Positions 1 to 11,905 of a DNA stretch of 64,000 nt are shown piece by piece. The stretch lies in the NCBI GenBank assembly GCA_964017125.1, contig OZ024915.1:23234106-23298105 (forward strand). The letters are read 5' to 3'. The notes under the pieces were generated by a model. It did not search any database. It was not told where the DNA came from and was given only the letters and a program-made list of their open reading frames with translations. The stretch comes from Flabesymbios commensalis. Its lineage: Eukaryota > Annelida > Polychaeta > Terebellida > Flabelligeridae. How positions within the stretch are numbered: position 1 is the first letter of the stretch; each line of letters starts with the position of its first letter. The position numbers were made by a program, and so were the translations under genes.

Positions 1-48
1 AAGAAAAAACATCGCATTATACACGGGGATATACGGTATGTCTCAAAT

Positions 49-190
49 CTGTGAGAATCATATATATTTCAACCTAGTTTTTTGCAAATTAAACTAATTT
101 TTAGTCACTTGAAGTTGTGGATCGCGGTAGCGAGACACAATTTCAAGTGGCTGAAAATTTAAATTTCTTAGCCCAGTGCTCTAAGGGTTA
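49..190. repeat. Degenerate CACTTGAAGTTGTG palindrome element
   Basis: TCACTTGAAGTTGTGGATCG, then GCGAGACACAATTTCAAGTG: the same stem as family B/E elements, ending at TCTAAGGGTTA. Confidence 0.55.
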
Positions 191-216
191 TCGTAATGTT
201 TTATTGTTATTTACAG

Positions 217-2074
217 TGCCAATGGGTGATGCAACTTGGTGCAGATGGTAAACATCATATATATTTTTTCTATTAGAATCACTTATAATTTTGTGCACTG
301 AACAACATAGTCCTTCTAAAGTATAAGATCTATAGGAACATAAAACATTTTAAATTCTGTTTGAATTTTTTTGATTTTGTCTATTAACCCTTTCACTGCG
401 GGTGGCGCCGAAAGGCGACCACCTGGCAGACCGCGGATATCGCATCAGTAATTACTGTTTTGAATTTAAAAATTAATTAATTCAGCGCTCAGGCATTTTA
501 TGACGTTATAATTCAGCAGTGAAAGGGTTAATAATTTAGCATTGTGACTTATGGGTTATACATACATGTAATACACATTGATTCATTAAATAATCTCCAA
601 TCCTATAGAGCTGAACTTATCTATTCTTACAGCATATTGAAAACACATTCTAAATTTACATGAAAATTTTTCAGGGCGTCAGATGAAAGATTTAGCCAAA
701 TATGCAGACTGGTTTAAGGAAAATAATATCACCGGTCAGAGACTTTTACAGCTGACACATGATGATCTGTGGAACATGGGAATTACCTCCCTTGGTCATA
801 GAGTAGACTTTGAGGTATTGTCTAAATCTTCTGACTTTTAAGGGCCATATCAAAAGTTTTGAAAATCCTGAAAATATGTATGGCATGGATTTGGTCCATG
901 GACAAACACTCAACCCTCAAATATGTATGTGCCGGTTATCTGAAATGCTGCATTGTCATTTCCTGATTGAATTGAAACTAGTTCAATCAGGAAAGACTCG
1001 GTTATCTCAAATACAATTTTATTTGAAATCTCATACTGCTACATAAACAGTAATATTTTGATTAAGTCACTGGCAATGATTTAAATCATTCTTTGCCATT
1101 TTCCGGTTTGTCAAGCTTATATGTGGCACTGCCTTGGTGATAGTGGTCCACTGCCGGCTTTCTGTCAGCAGGCATTTTAAATATTATTAAAATTTGGGCG
1201 AGACACAATACACAATGTCTAATATTTAGCATCTTACCTACCATGAGAAGTACACACATGTAGGCCGATACATTACAGGCAGTAAATAGAGCAAGTCTTT
1301 GTATAATCATGCATAAATGCTGTTGCTCGAGACAATGAGATCGGAAACAAACATAAACCCTGGAATTTGAATAATGGAGAAAATTGTTTTTTTCTCCCAC
1401 ATATTTGCCAACAATGCGTAATGCCTAAATTTTTTTTGGATTGGTAAACTTTTGTGATGGCACCTCAGTCTCGGCATAATATTTTCAATACTCCTGGCAT
1501 GAGATTAACAAATTTAAATGGTGATTCCTCATTTTTCCTTTAACCCTTGAACCGCCAAATTATTCAATTTGAATTTTCACCCATTTGACCTCCATTTTGT
1601 CAAATCTGAAAATTTTTCCCTCACTTTAAGTTGTGGACAGCGTCAGCGAGACACAACTTCAAGTGGGTGAAAATTCCAATTGAATAATTTGTCCGTTAAG
1701 GGGTTAATGGTTCAGTATATAAGATTGACTTTATATTTGGATGTATCTAATATTCTATCATCATCCTCGTGAGTTATTTACAAACTATAATTTGAAAATT
1801 ATGATCTGGTTTTATGGATGTGAGATGTCATGTCACAAACGTTTGCCAGCAGTTCACAGATCGTTTCAAAGGATATTAGTTAATTTAATGCAAATTTAAA
1901 AAAATTAAATAGTTTGCAAATAATTGTAATATGCAACAAGCCTCAGTCTATCAGAATAAACAATATTCTGCTATATTGAACTGCTATATGCTTAAGTTAT
2001 TTGTTTTTCAGAATGAAATTCGCCTGCTGAATCTCCATAACTACAGACTGCTCAATTTCCCTCCTCTTGCAAAG
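217..2074 (+). CDS. MAP3K20: SAM-domain exons of the ZAK-like gene (217-247, 675-814, 2012-2074)
   Basis: The first visible exon is only 31 nt (CQWVMQLGAD, phase 1 out) and completes a Gly codon with exon 2. Exon 2 carries YADWFKENNITGQRLLQLTH and DLWNMGITSLGHRVDFE, the classic SAM helices with the MGI.SLGHR core. Exon 3 (63 nt) gives NEIRLLNLHNYRLLNFPPLA, matching the ...NLFHFPPL segment that ends the ZAK SAM region. SAM domains mediate protein-protein association; in ZAK this one precedes the ribosome-sensing C-terminus. Confidence 0.85.
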
Positions 2075-5000
2075 GTAACTATCATATATCCCCGTGTATA
2101 ATGCAATGTTTTTTCTTGCCTAGCCATGTCTCAAAAATGCACCTCGCATTATACATAGATGTAGAGTTGAGTTCACTTTTTAAACGCTCAGCAGTAGTGA
2201 ACTTCAGACCCATGCTTTGTCAACAGATACTCGATCATTGCTCTGAAATCGTTCGACTGAGGTTCACAGTACATGCCATGTTGACTAGACAAACTCAGGA
2301 AACATAATGATATGTTTTTAATCTAATATCGTCATTTATTTTGTCCAACCAGAAAAATGTATTTCACTAACAACATTTTGGCAGCCATGCGACGCGGGTA
2401 ATGACCCACTGCCCAGTAAACACTAAGCCAATTCTGTTTCTATGTTGGACCACCTTTGTTGACACTGGCCCAACATTCAATAATATGTTGGTTTGGTGTT
2501 TATCGTTGAAGACAATGGCTAACATCACACTGATTTTGGCTGAACTTCTCATGTTTGCTTCGAATAACAGTGTAAATGTTACGGATGTTGGTCCTGTATT
2601 GAGCAAGTTGTGGTATATACCTGGTCAATTCTGTAAGTGGTGGCCTACTTTCTGCGATGATTGCGTAATAATAAACCACAATTTTGTCAATGTCCTGTGT
2701 TTTGCCCCGTGCCATGGCCCGATCGACTTGTAGAATACGTACATAGTGTTATGCCTCATATTTAGAAGTCCTGTCGTGGAGGTTTACGCGGACAGCGTAT
2801 TATAGACAGGTGCTGACGTTTTTTCACATCATCAGAGGCTTCAAATCTTTGATGTTCAGGATTAGTCCTGCACTAACTCCAGTAAATTTCTGTCACATAC
2901 ATCTGTCGAAATCTAGTTCAGCATTCATTGTTCCATCAGAATGGTCTGAAATGTGGTACATGTGTACTGGGTATAGAGTATACTTGAGAAATCGAGCTGA
3001 TAAAAAAATAATTATCTTTAATTATTTAGTTATTCAAGTGATTTTTTAGTGATAAAGTTAGCATAGATTAGATATCATTTTAACATCATTCATTGATTAC
3101 TCTCATAGATATATGTACACTAGAATAAATAGACCTATAATATAATTTTTTGTGTTTTTTAAGGAGATTGAGAGATCACCATCACCGGTGATGTCAGTTC
3201 CAGCAAGGACTGTGTCACTAACACTATTAATAGGCCATCATGTGTTCAAGGGAGGAACGAGCGAGGTAAATATCAATGCTTTACTGTCACTTTGGACCTA
3301 AGTATTTAATTTTGCAAACTTAACCCTCACAACTTATTTGTGAATTATTTTTGTTTAAGCCATGGTGATCAAAGTTTTTTTTTCCAATTTGAAATCGTCA
3401 TAAATGTCTTAGTTAGCTCTTCGGTTTATTTGAATACCTATGATATGGGTCTATGGCCAGTATAAATATTTAATTTATTTCAGGCGGGGATTGTCTTTAC
3501 GTCAGAATCTAACGTAAAAGTTTGATTTGATTTTTCCATCCTCAGGCAAATTTTGTCAAACAACTTTATTTGTTGCTTATGCATTGCTCTTATCTGTCAA
3601 ATAGTGCGACATTCACACCATAACTTCACTTTTTGATCCTCTCTTCTGTATTACATGCACATGTTTCATATTTTTGCACCCTCCAGTTGGAAGATGAATG
3701 TGACATGCTATAAATCAAGTTAATACTTTGTTTGAACCCAGAGTCACAAATGGAAAATGTACATGGAGATAGACGATGATGAGAATTCCTCACAGTTTGA
3801 CCCGGTCACCTGTATAAAACATGTCACATTCATCAGCAAAGAACCACCATATGATGTGTTAAAGATTACTCAAGTGAGTCAGAAAACATAAATAAAAAAG
3901 ATGTTTGAAAAGTGAGATCAACTCTGAATAAGTTCTATTAGTGACACCCAGTTAAATCTGAAAGCCCCGATTAAATAACTTGAATTTTCAACCACTTTAA
4001 GTTGTGCCTGGTTACCACGATCCACAACTTAAAGTGCATGAAAATACTCATATCCATTCAATTTGGGACCAAATTTGCTGATCTTGATGTTTAAACACTC
4101 ATTTTACTCCCAACAACAGTGATTTGTTAGACTAATAAAACAAATTAAAAATGACTGTTATAGCGGTTTAATAGTCACTTCTAATCTCATGACTGTCACA
4201 AAAGCAAAACAGGTACCTCAACAAATATTTTATTTTTATTTAAATTTGAACAATGAGTACCCCTGGTATTTGGATTTAGCCAATTCTTAATACACTCCAG
4301 GCAAGTTTAGATTTTCGTCCCTTTTAATTTGCCTAAATTAAAACTGCTGTCAGTTCATCATCAGTTTTAGTGGTCATTTGTTGGGACAAGATGTTCCATG
4401 AGCTACTAAATTACCTACTACTCTACATGTACCTTCTCATTCCCTAGTCTAGCATGACAATAATAACTCATTTCATCATTAACTGTGTCAATTGTGGATG
4501 TTTACATTTTCATGGTAATATGCTTGTGTTGCAGCCACCATATATAATGAGCCGCTGGGTACACAGTTTATCTGGCCGTCACAGTGTCGATTGTGTAATA
4601 AGTTATCAGGTGAGACCATGTGATATTATGCATTTTACTACACTCCCAGATTAGGAGTCAAGTCTTATATTAACCCTTGTCCTGCTAGACCTGTATATAT
4701 ACGGTTTTAAGCATATTTTAAGCCAAATAATATGTCAGTGACATGGATAATATAGTTTGTGGTAGATGCTCAGTTAGTTAAATACCGCAATTTAGAAGAT
4801 GTATATTTTCAAAAAATAAAAATAAATAGATAATAAAAATAGATATATTTTCCATCATTTGAGGCTGGAAATTGAGTTAGCAATTCCAGCTTCAAATGAC
4901 GAAAAATACAATTGAAACAATTCAGCAGGACAAGGGTTAACAATTTGGCCATTGGTTCACTACAGCATTTCTTGTGTGTTTTGGAATCACATATAAATTG

Positions 5001-7210
5001 TTCCATACATGTGTATATTTATGCATTGATACATGATTATATATAATATGGTTGTGTATGAAAGAACCTTTTCTGTGTATGTACAGGACATCATAAAAAA
5101 ACCGAGGAATTCCAAGTTCAGTCATGCAATCAGCTTGGATAATAGTGCTGTTATGGTGCCTAAGTATGTGACATTAACTCCAAAGACGGAAACTACTGGA
5201 GGTCGGAGAAGCTCTAAAAGCTCCCTGCCAAAGAGTATTAGTTCACCACAGCTAGCAACAGCATGGAGCTCCCGGCATCTAGAGAATGCAATCCCACCGC
5301 TACAAGTATTTGTAAATCCTGGTGAGTAAGATATGGAACCAATAGATTTAATTCCAGCTTCAATTTCATACAAATAAAAAACAATGACGATTGTATGTTC
5401 ATAGATAAATCATAAAATTCTGAAATACACAGCATACAGTATGGTGAAATAGATTTAAAAAAATGAAATAAAATGAATATAGATTCCTACTCCTTAAAGG
5501 CGATGTTAATAAATGACAAAACAGTACAACATTTTTATATTGATTTTTAAAAGTAATGTTAAAGTAAATTTTAAACAAAAAGGTCAACCATTTTTGAAAG
5601 TTGAGCTTATAGAATTTAAATTTATTACCCACTTGAGGTTGTGCCTCGCTAACAAGACCCACAACATCAAGTGACTGATTATTTCTTACAAAGATGTTCA
5701 TATTGAAACAAATCATATTCCAACGTATCAAATTTAACCCTTACAGCACGGGAATCGACTTTACTCAAAAGTTGATCCCTGCACTGTAAGAGTAGAAATA
5801 CTTCTAATGGCCGTAGACCCCTAACATAGGTATTCAAATGAATAGGAAAGAGCTAACTAAGATATTTATGATGATTTAAAGGTGAAAAAAACCCTTTGGT
5901 TGCGATGTTTTTTTGCAAATTAATTCAGCTCTTTAAAGGTTAATGCTCATTTCGCCTTCAAAGTTTTTTCTTTGGAAGACAAACAAAATAAGGGGGGGGG
6001 GAATGGCTAGGGTTAGGCTGGGATATATTACACATTTACCTTACACATGTGATCACCCTCGTTTGTTTCTATTGCAGCGTCCTCTGTGTGGACAAATGTG
6101 GTGACTGGTAAGAAAACGGATAATGTGACAGAATACAAACCTCCCCTGGCACATCAGGATGTATACAAACCTCCCCACGCACAGCAGGATGTATGGCCAA
6201 TTCTCAAATCTCAGTCATCTTCAGGTATCTCTGTGGGCAGTCCTACCCCTTCCCCTAAACAGGAACACTCACAGCAATTCCCAGAGAAGGGGAAAAAGAA
6301 AGGCTCAGCTGTTCAAAATGTTTCGCCCATGAGTCTTTCACCAGGTGGTACGGGTACGGAACGGACAGTATCGCCTATTTTTGAGAGGCGGGAACCTTCC
6401 AGACAGCCTGCTATTAAAGAAGAGTCAAACTCTATGTCACATGTTAGATTTGTTGTTGATTCTGATGATGACGGGATGGGGTCGATGAATTCAAGCTCTG
6501 ACAGTGCCCATAACTGTAGTCAGCCATCAGAATGTTCCCATTGTAAGGGAACACTGAATAACAGTAGTCCTAAACAGCAGACAAGACAAAAGAGAAATAG
6601 TGGTGGTAGTCGTGGGAGAGGCAGTAAAGACTCGCTAGCAGCGCGGCGTCATAGTGCGCCTTATCAAAAGTACAGTGATCATGATAGAGGGCTACTCAGA
6701 ACCAATGATGAGCATACACACTCTGTACATAGACATAGAGGCAGGGGTGGACGGCCTGATACCGACTCTCCCAGGACAACACGACGGTCTGCGCCGGGGT
6801 CTCCTAGGGCAGCAGCTCGGTCTGCTGGAGGCTCTTCGTGGCCTCGACATGAACAGTCATCTCAGGTGGCTTACAATAGAACTGCCAGTGGCAGCAGTGA
6901 GGAAGGCTCAGTGCACCGACAGAACACCAGAGATCATTACTCCAGAAAAAATACTTCGACACGCGGCAAGGGGGCCCACAATAACCATAGATCTCCTGTC
7001 TCGCAGCGAAAACCTAACACTAAAAACATTACTAATATTGATCATAAAAAACAACAGTATGTGATGGAGAAACAATTTGCAAATTTTCTAATCACAGATA
7101 ATGAAGAATCTGAGAGTGACACTTTGAATGCCAAATCTGAACAAGTCACAAATACTAGCATCGCGGTACATGGAGGAAATCCTAAGTGGAACTGGAAACA
7201 TAAAAAGTAA
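217..7210 (+). CDS. MAP3K20: ZAK/MAP3K20-like stress kinase, C-terminal half (5' partial)
   Basis: Eight exons join in frame: 217-247, 675-814, 2012-2074, 3164-3265, 3742-3873, 4535-4609, 5087-5321, 6078-7210, each with AG/GT borders and matching phases; the stop ends at 7210. The protein reads SAM domain, then a domain with KWKMYMEIDDDE, IKHVTFISKEPP, PPYIMSRWV and VDCVISYQ, then a long Ser/Arg/His-rich tail. From memory this matches the part of human ZAK-alpha after its leucine zipper (KWKMYMEMDGDE, YIKDVTF, PPFVMEKW, VECTVTYE). ZAK is a cytosolic MAP3K that senses stalled or colliding ribosomes and activates p38 and JNK. The kinase and zipper exons must lie left of base 1. AATAAA at 7274-7279 is a plausible poly(A) signal. 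Identity is secure to family level; the tail is too diverged to align by eye. Confidence 0.86.
384..531. mobile_element. piggyBac-like MITE
   Basis: TTAA at both ends, TIR CCCTTTCACTGC / GCAGTGAAAGGG, 148 bp. In a ZAK-like intron. Confidence 0.7.
1540..1707. mobile_element. piggyBac-like MITE, family A (short form)
   Basis: TTAACCCTTGAACCGCC at the left, CCGTTAAGGGGTTAA at the right, inner stem ACTTTAAGTTGTG / CACAACTTCAAGTG. ZAK-like intron. Confidence 0.72.
2405..2500. repeat. Diverged CCCAGTAAACAC palindrome, ZAK-like intron
   Basis: GCCCAGTAAACACTAAGCCA ... ATGTTGGTTTGGTGTTTATCG. Opposing open frames here are due to the palindrome. Confidence 0.58.
3164..4609 (+). CDS. MAP3K20: YEATS-like domain exons of the ZAK-like gene (3164-3265, 3742-3873, 4535-4609)
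   Basis: Three phase-0 exons of 34, 44 and 25 codons. They encode VSLTLLIGHHVFKGG, SHKWKMYMEIDDDE, CIKHVTFISKEPPYDVLKIT and PPYIMSRWVHSL, then VDCVISYQ. The order and spacing follow the beta-sandwich (YEATS-like) region after the SAM domain in ZAK-alpha. The acidic insert DDDENSSQFDP looks longer than the human loop as I recall it. Confidence 0.8.
3320..3520. repeat. piggyBac-like MITE fragment, family C, reversed
   Basis: Starts TTAACCCTCAC and carries AAATCGTCATAAATGTCTTA, TTTGAATACCTATGATATGG and GTCTTTACGTCAGAATCTAA, all family C words read in reverse. The far end is missing. Confidence 0.6.
3960..4190. repeat. Degenerate family B MITE
   Basis: CCACTTTAAGTTGTG / CACAACTTAAAGTG stem, followed by family B words (GATCTTGATGTTTAA, CAACAGTGATTT, AAATTAAAAATGACTG). 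Confidence 0.6.
4670..4940. mobile_element. piggyBac-like MITE, family D
   Basis: TTAACCCTTGTCCTGCTAG ... CAGCAGGACAAGGGTTAA, with an inner palindrome TTTGAGGCTGGAATTG / GCAATTCCAGCTTCAAATG. 271 bp, ZAK-like intron. Confidence 0.78.
5087..5321 (+). CDS. MAP3K20: Linker exon of the ZAK-like gene
   Basis: 78 codons plus 1 nt, from an acceptor GTACAG to the donor G|GTGAGT. The reading includes KKPRNSKFSHAISLDNSAVM then TTGGRRSSKSSLPKSISSPQ, a Ser/Lys-rich stretch likely to be phosphorylated or disordered. It splices in phase to the last exon (G+CG = Ala). Confidence 0.75.
5734..5943. mobile_element. piggyBac-like MITE, family C
   Basis: TTAACCCTTACAGCACGGG ... TCAGCTCTTTAAAGGTTAA, with GGCCGTAGACCCCTAACATA and GAGCTAACTAAGATATTTAT typical of the family. 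ZAK-like intron. Confidence 0.72.
6078..7210 (+). CDS. MAP3K20: Last exon of the ZAK-like gene: Ser/Arg/His-rich tail
   Basis: One long exon of about 377 codons ending in GNPKWNWKHKK and a TAA stop. Near its start is a repeated YKPPLAHQDV / YKPPHAQQDV pair. The middle is low complexity (RGRGSKDSLAARRHSAP, TTRRSAPGSPRAAARSAGG) and rich in basic residues. In vertebrate ZAK-alpha the equivalent disordered C-terminus carries the ribosome-binding elements; the short basic/aromatic end here could play that part, but this is inference. Confidence 0.8.
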
Positions 7211-7273
7211 ACATAGCCAATCTAATGTAGACTAATTTAATGTAGTGCAAGTAATATAATAATCTGAATCTGC

Positions 7274-7279
7274 AATAAA
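7274..7279 (+). terminator. Probable poly(A) signal of the ZAK-like gene
   Basis: AATAAA lies 64 nt past the stop codon in otherwise AT-rich sequence. It is the first canonical hexamer after the stop. Confidence 0.5.
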
Positions 7280-7826
7280 ATATCTGTCCCATGGATAGAA
7301 TTTTATCTGTAGTATATGTATATTGACAGTGCAATTTCAGATGTGTTAGTTTTTAATAGAAGGGGAAAGTGTTTATTTCTCATGTTTATACAAAAATTAT
7401 AGTATCATGTTCGAGGATTAAAATTTTTCGTGCAAAGAAATGTTTAAGGCGTTGAATCAGGAATCAATGGACTGAAATGATTTTAAGGTATATTATGTCT
7501 CAAAAATCCAGCGGATAGACACTCGCATTGCGACAAAACCAGCAACTAGTTGACTAGTGGGGGAGGACTCCCATCTACACACCTGCACTCTTACGCATTG
7601 TTTTACGTTCAGGTTGCTTGCAAACAAATTTTTGACGTATACAAAGCAAATTGCATCTATCCCCTGTGTCTATCCCCTAAACATGAATTTGATGGTTAAG
7701 GTAAGGTAAATAGTTTATAGTTTCCAGCTTCAAATGGATGACAACTAGAAACAAACATTTCAGCAGCACAAAGGTTAAAAAGAACATTAAAACTGGTGAC
7801 GTTCTCACTTGGTGTCTAGATTGAAT
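7280..7826. other. 3' flank of the ZAK-like gene
   Basis: No gene seen. Around 7700-7785 is a family D MITE remnant (CCAGCTTCAAATGGATGA, TTTCAGCAGCACAAAGGTTAA). Confidence 0.5.
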
Positions 7827-8072
7827 TTAACCCTTTAACCGCCAGTGCCGCATATATTCGGGTTTTCATTTTTTATTAGCACATTAAGTACCACATTGGA
7901 AATATGTTAAAGAAAAAATGTGGCATCAGTCAGCAAGATTTGAAAAAAGTTGACCTCCATTTTGTCAAATCTGAATAATTTTCACTCACTTGAAGTTATG
8001 GATCGCGTCAGCGAGACACAACTTCAAGTGAGTGAAAATTCAAATTGAATAATTTGGCGGTTAAAAGGTTAA
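7827..8072. mobile_element. piggyBac-like MITE, family A
   Basis: TTAACCCTTTAACCGCC ... GGCGGTTAAAAGGTTAA; inner stem CACTTGAAGTTATG / CACAACTTCAAGTG around ATCGCGTCAGCGAGA. Confidence 0.8.
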
Positions 8073-8489
8073 TGCACATTTCTAATTACTCTGATGTACG
8101 CGTGATGTACCCAATGATATACCAAATAGTGAATCATCACTACCCGGGAAGGGCATGTCTGCACCCACTGGAAACTGCTAGGGGATGTGGGAGAGGATTG
8201 TTTCTTATACATGTATAATATTTTACATCTAATCTGTTTGAATTACTTGGTATATACCCGGGCTTTTAGGCAGGCTTATTATTAAATTAATAATTTTTCT
8301 ACTTCATGTGAACAAAGTGTCAGTTAAAGACAACTGTTCGATGTTGGTTCAAGCGAGCGGGAGGTGTTGATGCTGGTCTAATGCTAGCCCACCATCTGCG
8401 ATGCTGGACCGGCGTTATCCAGCATTTGTTCGATGTCAATGTTAACAATTCAGATATATATTTTAAATTTATTGTTTTTGGTAGTGCTT

Positions 8490-8492
8490 CTG

Positions 8493-8547
<55 letters not shown>

Positions 8548-8562
8548 ATATATATATATAGG
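8490..8562. repeat. (TA)n microsatellite
   Basis: Almost uninterrupted TATATATA run in the intergenic region after the ZAK-like gene. Confidence 0.9.
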
Positions 8563-9286
8563 TCTATAATCTGTAGATCTGATAATTTTCAGGTGTTAAC
8601 ATTTTCTTAAATTTCTGACTTTGGGAAGTTTAGAATTAACAAATTTTCAATTTAAAAAATAGTTTTCCCACCATAATTAAGCCTAACACAGAGCTGTGGA
8701 ATGTCACGTTTTAACATCGCTTACTCAGCTGTGAAAACTACAACTCCGCTCATCCATTGTTATCACAAGTAGGCGTAGGCCACTGTCACCACACCCTGTT
8801 ACGTAATACCAATTACAGAAATCGCTATGCACACATTCGTCCTTAGGATCATGACATATGCTGACTTTCTCAACTCACATGGGCCTTTGCTCAAACATTG
8901 AATTGCTATTATAATAATAGTTTTCATGAGATTCTTAAATTCGCGAATTTGTTCTCACAGCGAGATTCGCGAAAATTAAAAGCTCGCTAATATTACAAAT
9001 CTACAGTATATATATATATATATGTTACCAGAATATACATTCTTCTTTGTTCATCAATACAAATTATTGATCTGAGTATTGCCCGCAAGCTCTGACACAT
9101 TGCTGAACTCAGGAAGGAGTCTTATCTGCCCTCACTGTAGAGAGAGTGACCTCATGACTTTACACTTTTTACTGTTCACTCTGTTATAATGTCCCAACAA
9201 TGAATTCCTTAATTTTTGCTATCTATAGGTAATGTATATTTCCTAATAATAATTACAATGTTAGCAATCTATTATTTAGTTGTTAT

Positions 9287-9521
9287 TTAAAACGTTGTGC
9301 TGCTAAATTGTCTTTGTAGTTTTCATTCATTTGAAGCTGTAATTACTGACACTTTTCTATCTTCAAATGACCAAAAACATATATTTAATAAAAATATGCA
9401 TCTCCAGAATTGAATTTTTGGAATTACTGATCATGTAACCACAAAATGTGACATTTCGTTTAGACAGAAGTATGTTTGTAAACATGTATATATATATATG
9501 GTCCTAGCAGCACAGGGTTAA
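9287..9521. mobile_element. piggyBac-like MITE, family D, abutting the next
   Basis: TTAAAACGTTGTGCTGC ... CTAGCAGCACAGGGTTAA. Its right TTAA (9518-9521) is also the left TTAA of the next element. Confidence 0.72.
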
Positions 9522-9771
9522 CCCTTGTGCTGCTAGGACCGTATCAAATGATTTCAAGCATGTTTTAGATCAATAGAAATATCAGTAATTATGATAAAAT
9601 AGTTTTTGATAGATGTTCAGTTATTAATCCAACAAATCAATATTGCAGATGACTATTTGTCATAAATATAAATATTTTTTGTCATTTGATTGAAGCTGGG
9701 AATTGCGTTAGCAATTCCAGCTTCAAATGAATGAAAAATTGAAGCAAACACTTCAGCAGCACGAGGGTTAA
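9518..9771. mobile_element. piggyBac-like MITE, family D
   Basis: TTAACCCTTGTGCTGCTAGG ... CAGCAGCACGAGGGTTAA; inner palindrome GAAGCTGGGAATTGCG / GCAATTCCAGCTTC. Confidence 0.8.
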
Positions 9772-11905
9772 CACATGTGTTGTGAGATCTGTTTAGAAGC
9801 TCCCTTATCTGAACAGTGAAATATACATGATTATGTAGGAACGAGAATTTACAACGAAAAACTGCTGTATATGATTTTTACAGAAGTACTTAACTAAATT
9901 AAATTACTATTGCTTCTTTCTATGTAAGTTATTTTATTGTAATAGGAGTAGAAGACCAGGATATGTGCTCTGGGACGAGTCATGTTATAAAATAACATCT
10001 TTGAGATGTTAAATACTGTGATGTCTGAGTTAATGTGCACATGGCAACTTGAGTCAATGGATAATATCAGATGAATATTCATTACAAATTATTGATCTGA
10101 TTATTGCCCTCAAGCTATAAAAACGAAACATCATGTAAAAACCAAGCGCATACATATACAGCTTTTCTAGTAGTAACTGGAGCCTTGAACTCCCAAAATA
10201 GCTAATATTTTTAGAGAATTTTTTTTATTATTATGTTTAAACCAATTTTACATGATTTATTGTTACTGTTACAAAGTGAATATTTTGTGATGCTTTGAAC
10301 AAAAAGAAAGTTGGATGTATTAAATCAACCACATGTCTAAGATACTTGTTTGTGACATTATCTGAGGGCCTAATTGTTTTATTACAACCCTAATTAGTGC
10401 TGTATTTTAATACGCAGCTTGAAGGAACTAGGTTTTTATGTTTGCAGCTGTGTAACAAATTACAACACAGTATTGACATGTGATTTCAATGTTATTAATA
10501 ACTTGTGTCAGTGCAGTCTATTTTAGAGCTATCAAACATGTTGGGCTGTGTCATAGATGATGTGCCATTATTGATTCAATTTTGAACTTTTCTATTCAAC
10601 AGACGAGTTTTATGAATGTCCACAGGAGTTTTATGAATGTACAGTACATACAGGCGTAAACATCACGACCTAGGTCCTTTAACTTATACCCGGTATAGTG
10701 GCTGGGCATATCAGGAGTTTCATATGTCCATTCCCGACAATTTAAATTTAGATTTGATTTTTTTTATTGTTTAACGTCATGACACTGTTCAAGGGGTAGT
10801 TGCAGCAGGCTGCAAGACTATCCCTTGAACAATATCATATGAACAATGTCATATGAACAATGTCATATGAACAAGGTTCTATAAACAATGTTCTATTAAC
10901 AATTTTCTGCTCATTTGGATGAATTGCACTGTTACTTATTCCACAAATGTACCTTAATTTTACATTTACATTAATTGCTGTTTATTTATTGTTGTATCAC
11001 TCACAGCTGGAATATGGACTGTACTTTAACACCAACATTATGAATTTGTGACATAGCCATTAAATATGTACTGTAATTAATATAACTTGTACTAACATAA
11101 TGTGTTGGTCGAGGAATTTACTCACACAATTGACGATGGTCCAACAATAAGCCAACATTGGGTGAATGTGTTGTGTTTGCTTGGTTGTACTTCATTTTGT
11201 ACAATTATTTTAGTTAGCTATTGTGCAGCTACAATTTTGTGGATGCATGTTTTGCCTGGCACATTTTACTACACAATTTCAAGTTATTATAATCTATTAA
11301 AAATATTAGAATAAATATAAATACTAATATATAAGTATTGTGACACAAATCTAAATAGCAGTAGCTGCTTTTCACAGGGTAACAATTTATGCTGATTTTG
11401 TACAATGCTAGCAAATTTTCTGCAATAATACTACGTATATTAAGTGAATAACATATATTTTATTTTTAATTAGGGATTATAATCACAATATGTTGTTATC
11501 AGCATCTTCCGACGCAAGGCTTTTCCCGAGGTTGTAGACCGAGACCTTGGGAGAAGCCGAGCCTTGCGTGGGAAGATGGTTATCAGTTGTATTATGCATT
11601 TCTGATGATTTTTTAACATAGATATTTTTATATGAAGTTGTACTTAAGGTGAACAAATAAGTGTCATGACTTGATGTTGATCAATTTTGCTGTTGTTAAT
11701 TGTTTCAACACTGACCCAACATTGGTGACATAATTCTGACATTTAATTGCAAGAGGAGAACAGTACTCAGAAGAGAAAAATCTGTCATCACTGACTGCTG
11801 TCATTTATAATTAGGAATTCTTTGCCGTGGAATTGTAAGGGTGTATTTCCCAAAGGGAAATACACCTTTACAAATCTAAGGTGCAAAATTATTATTAATG
11901 TAATA
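9772..11905. other. Intergenic, no gene seen
   Basis: AT-rich. Contains a short direct repeat AATGTCATATGAACA (about 10825-10880), a diverged palindrome at 11095 and a 90-bp imperfect hairpin at 11503-11585 (CATCTTCCGACGCAAGGCTT / CCTTGCGTGGGAAGATGG). Confidence 0.5.
11095..11195. repeat. Diverged GTGTTTGCTTGGT palindrome
   Basis: TTGACGATGGTCCAACAATA, GCCAACATTGGGTGAATGTG, TTGTGTTTGCTTGGT: the right part of a CCCAGCAAACAC-type element. Confidence 0.5.

Noticed and set aside
2401-2733. Overlapping frames on both strands at 2.4-2.7 kb
   Set aside because: They reflect a palindromic MITE remnant in a ZAK-like intron.
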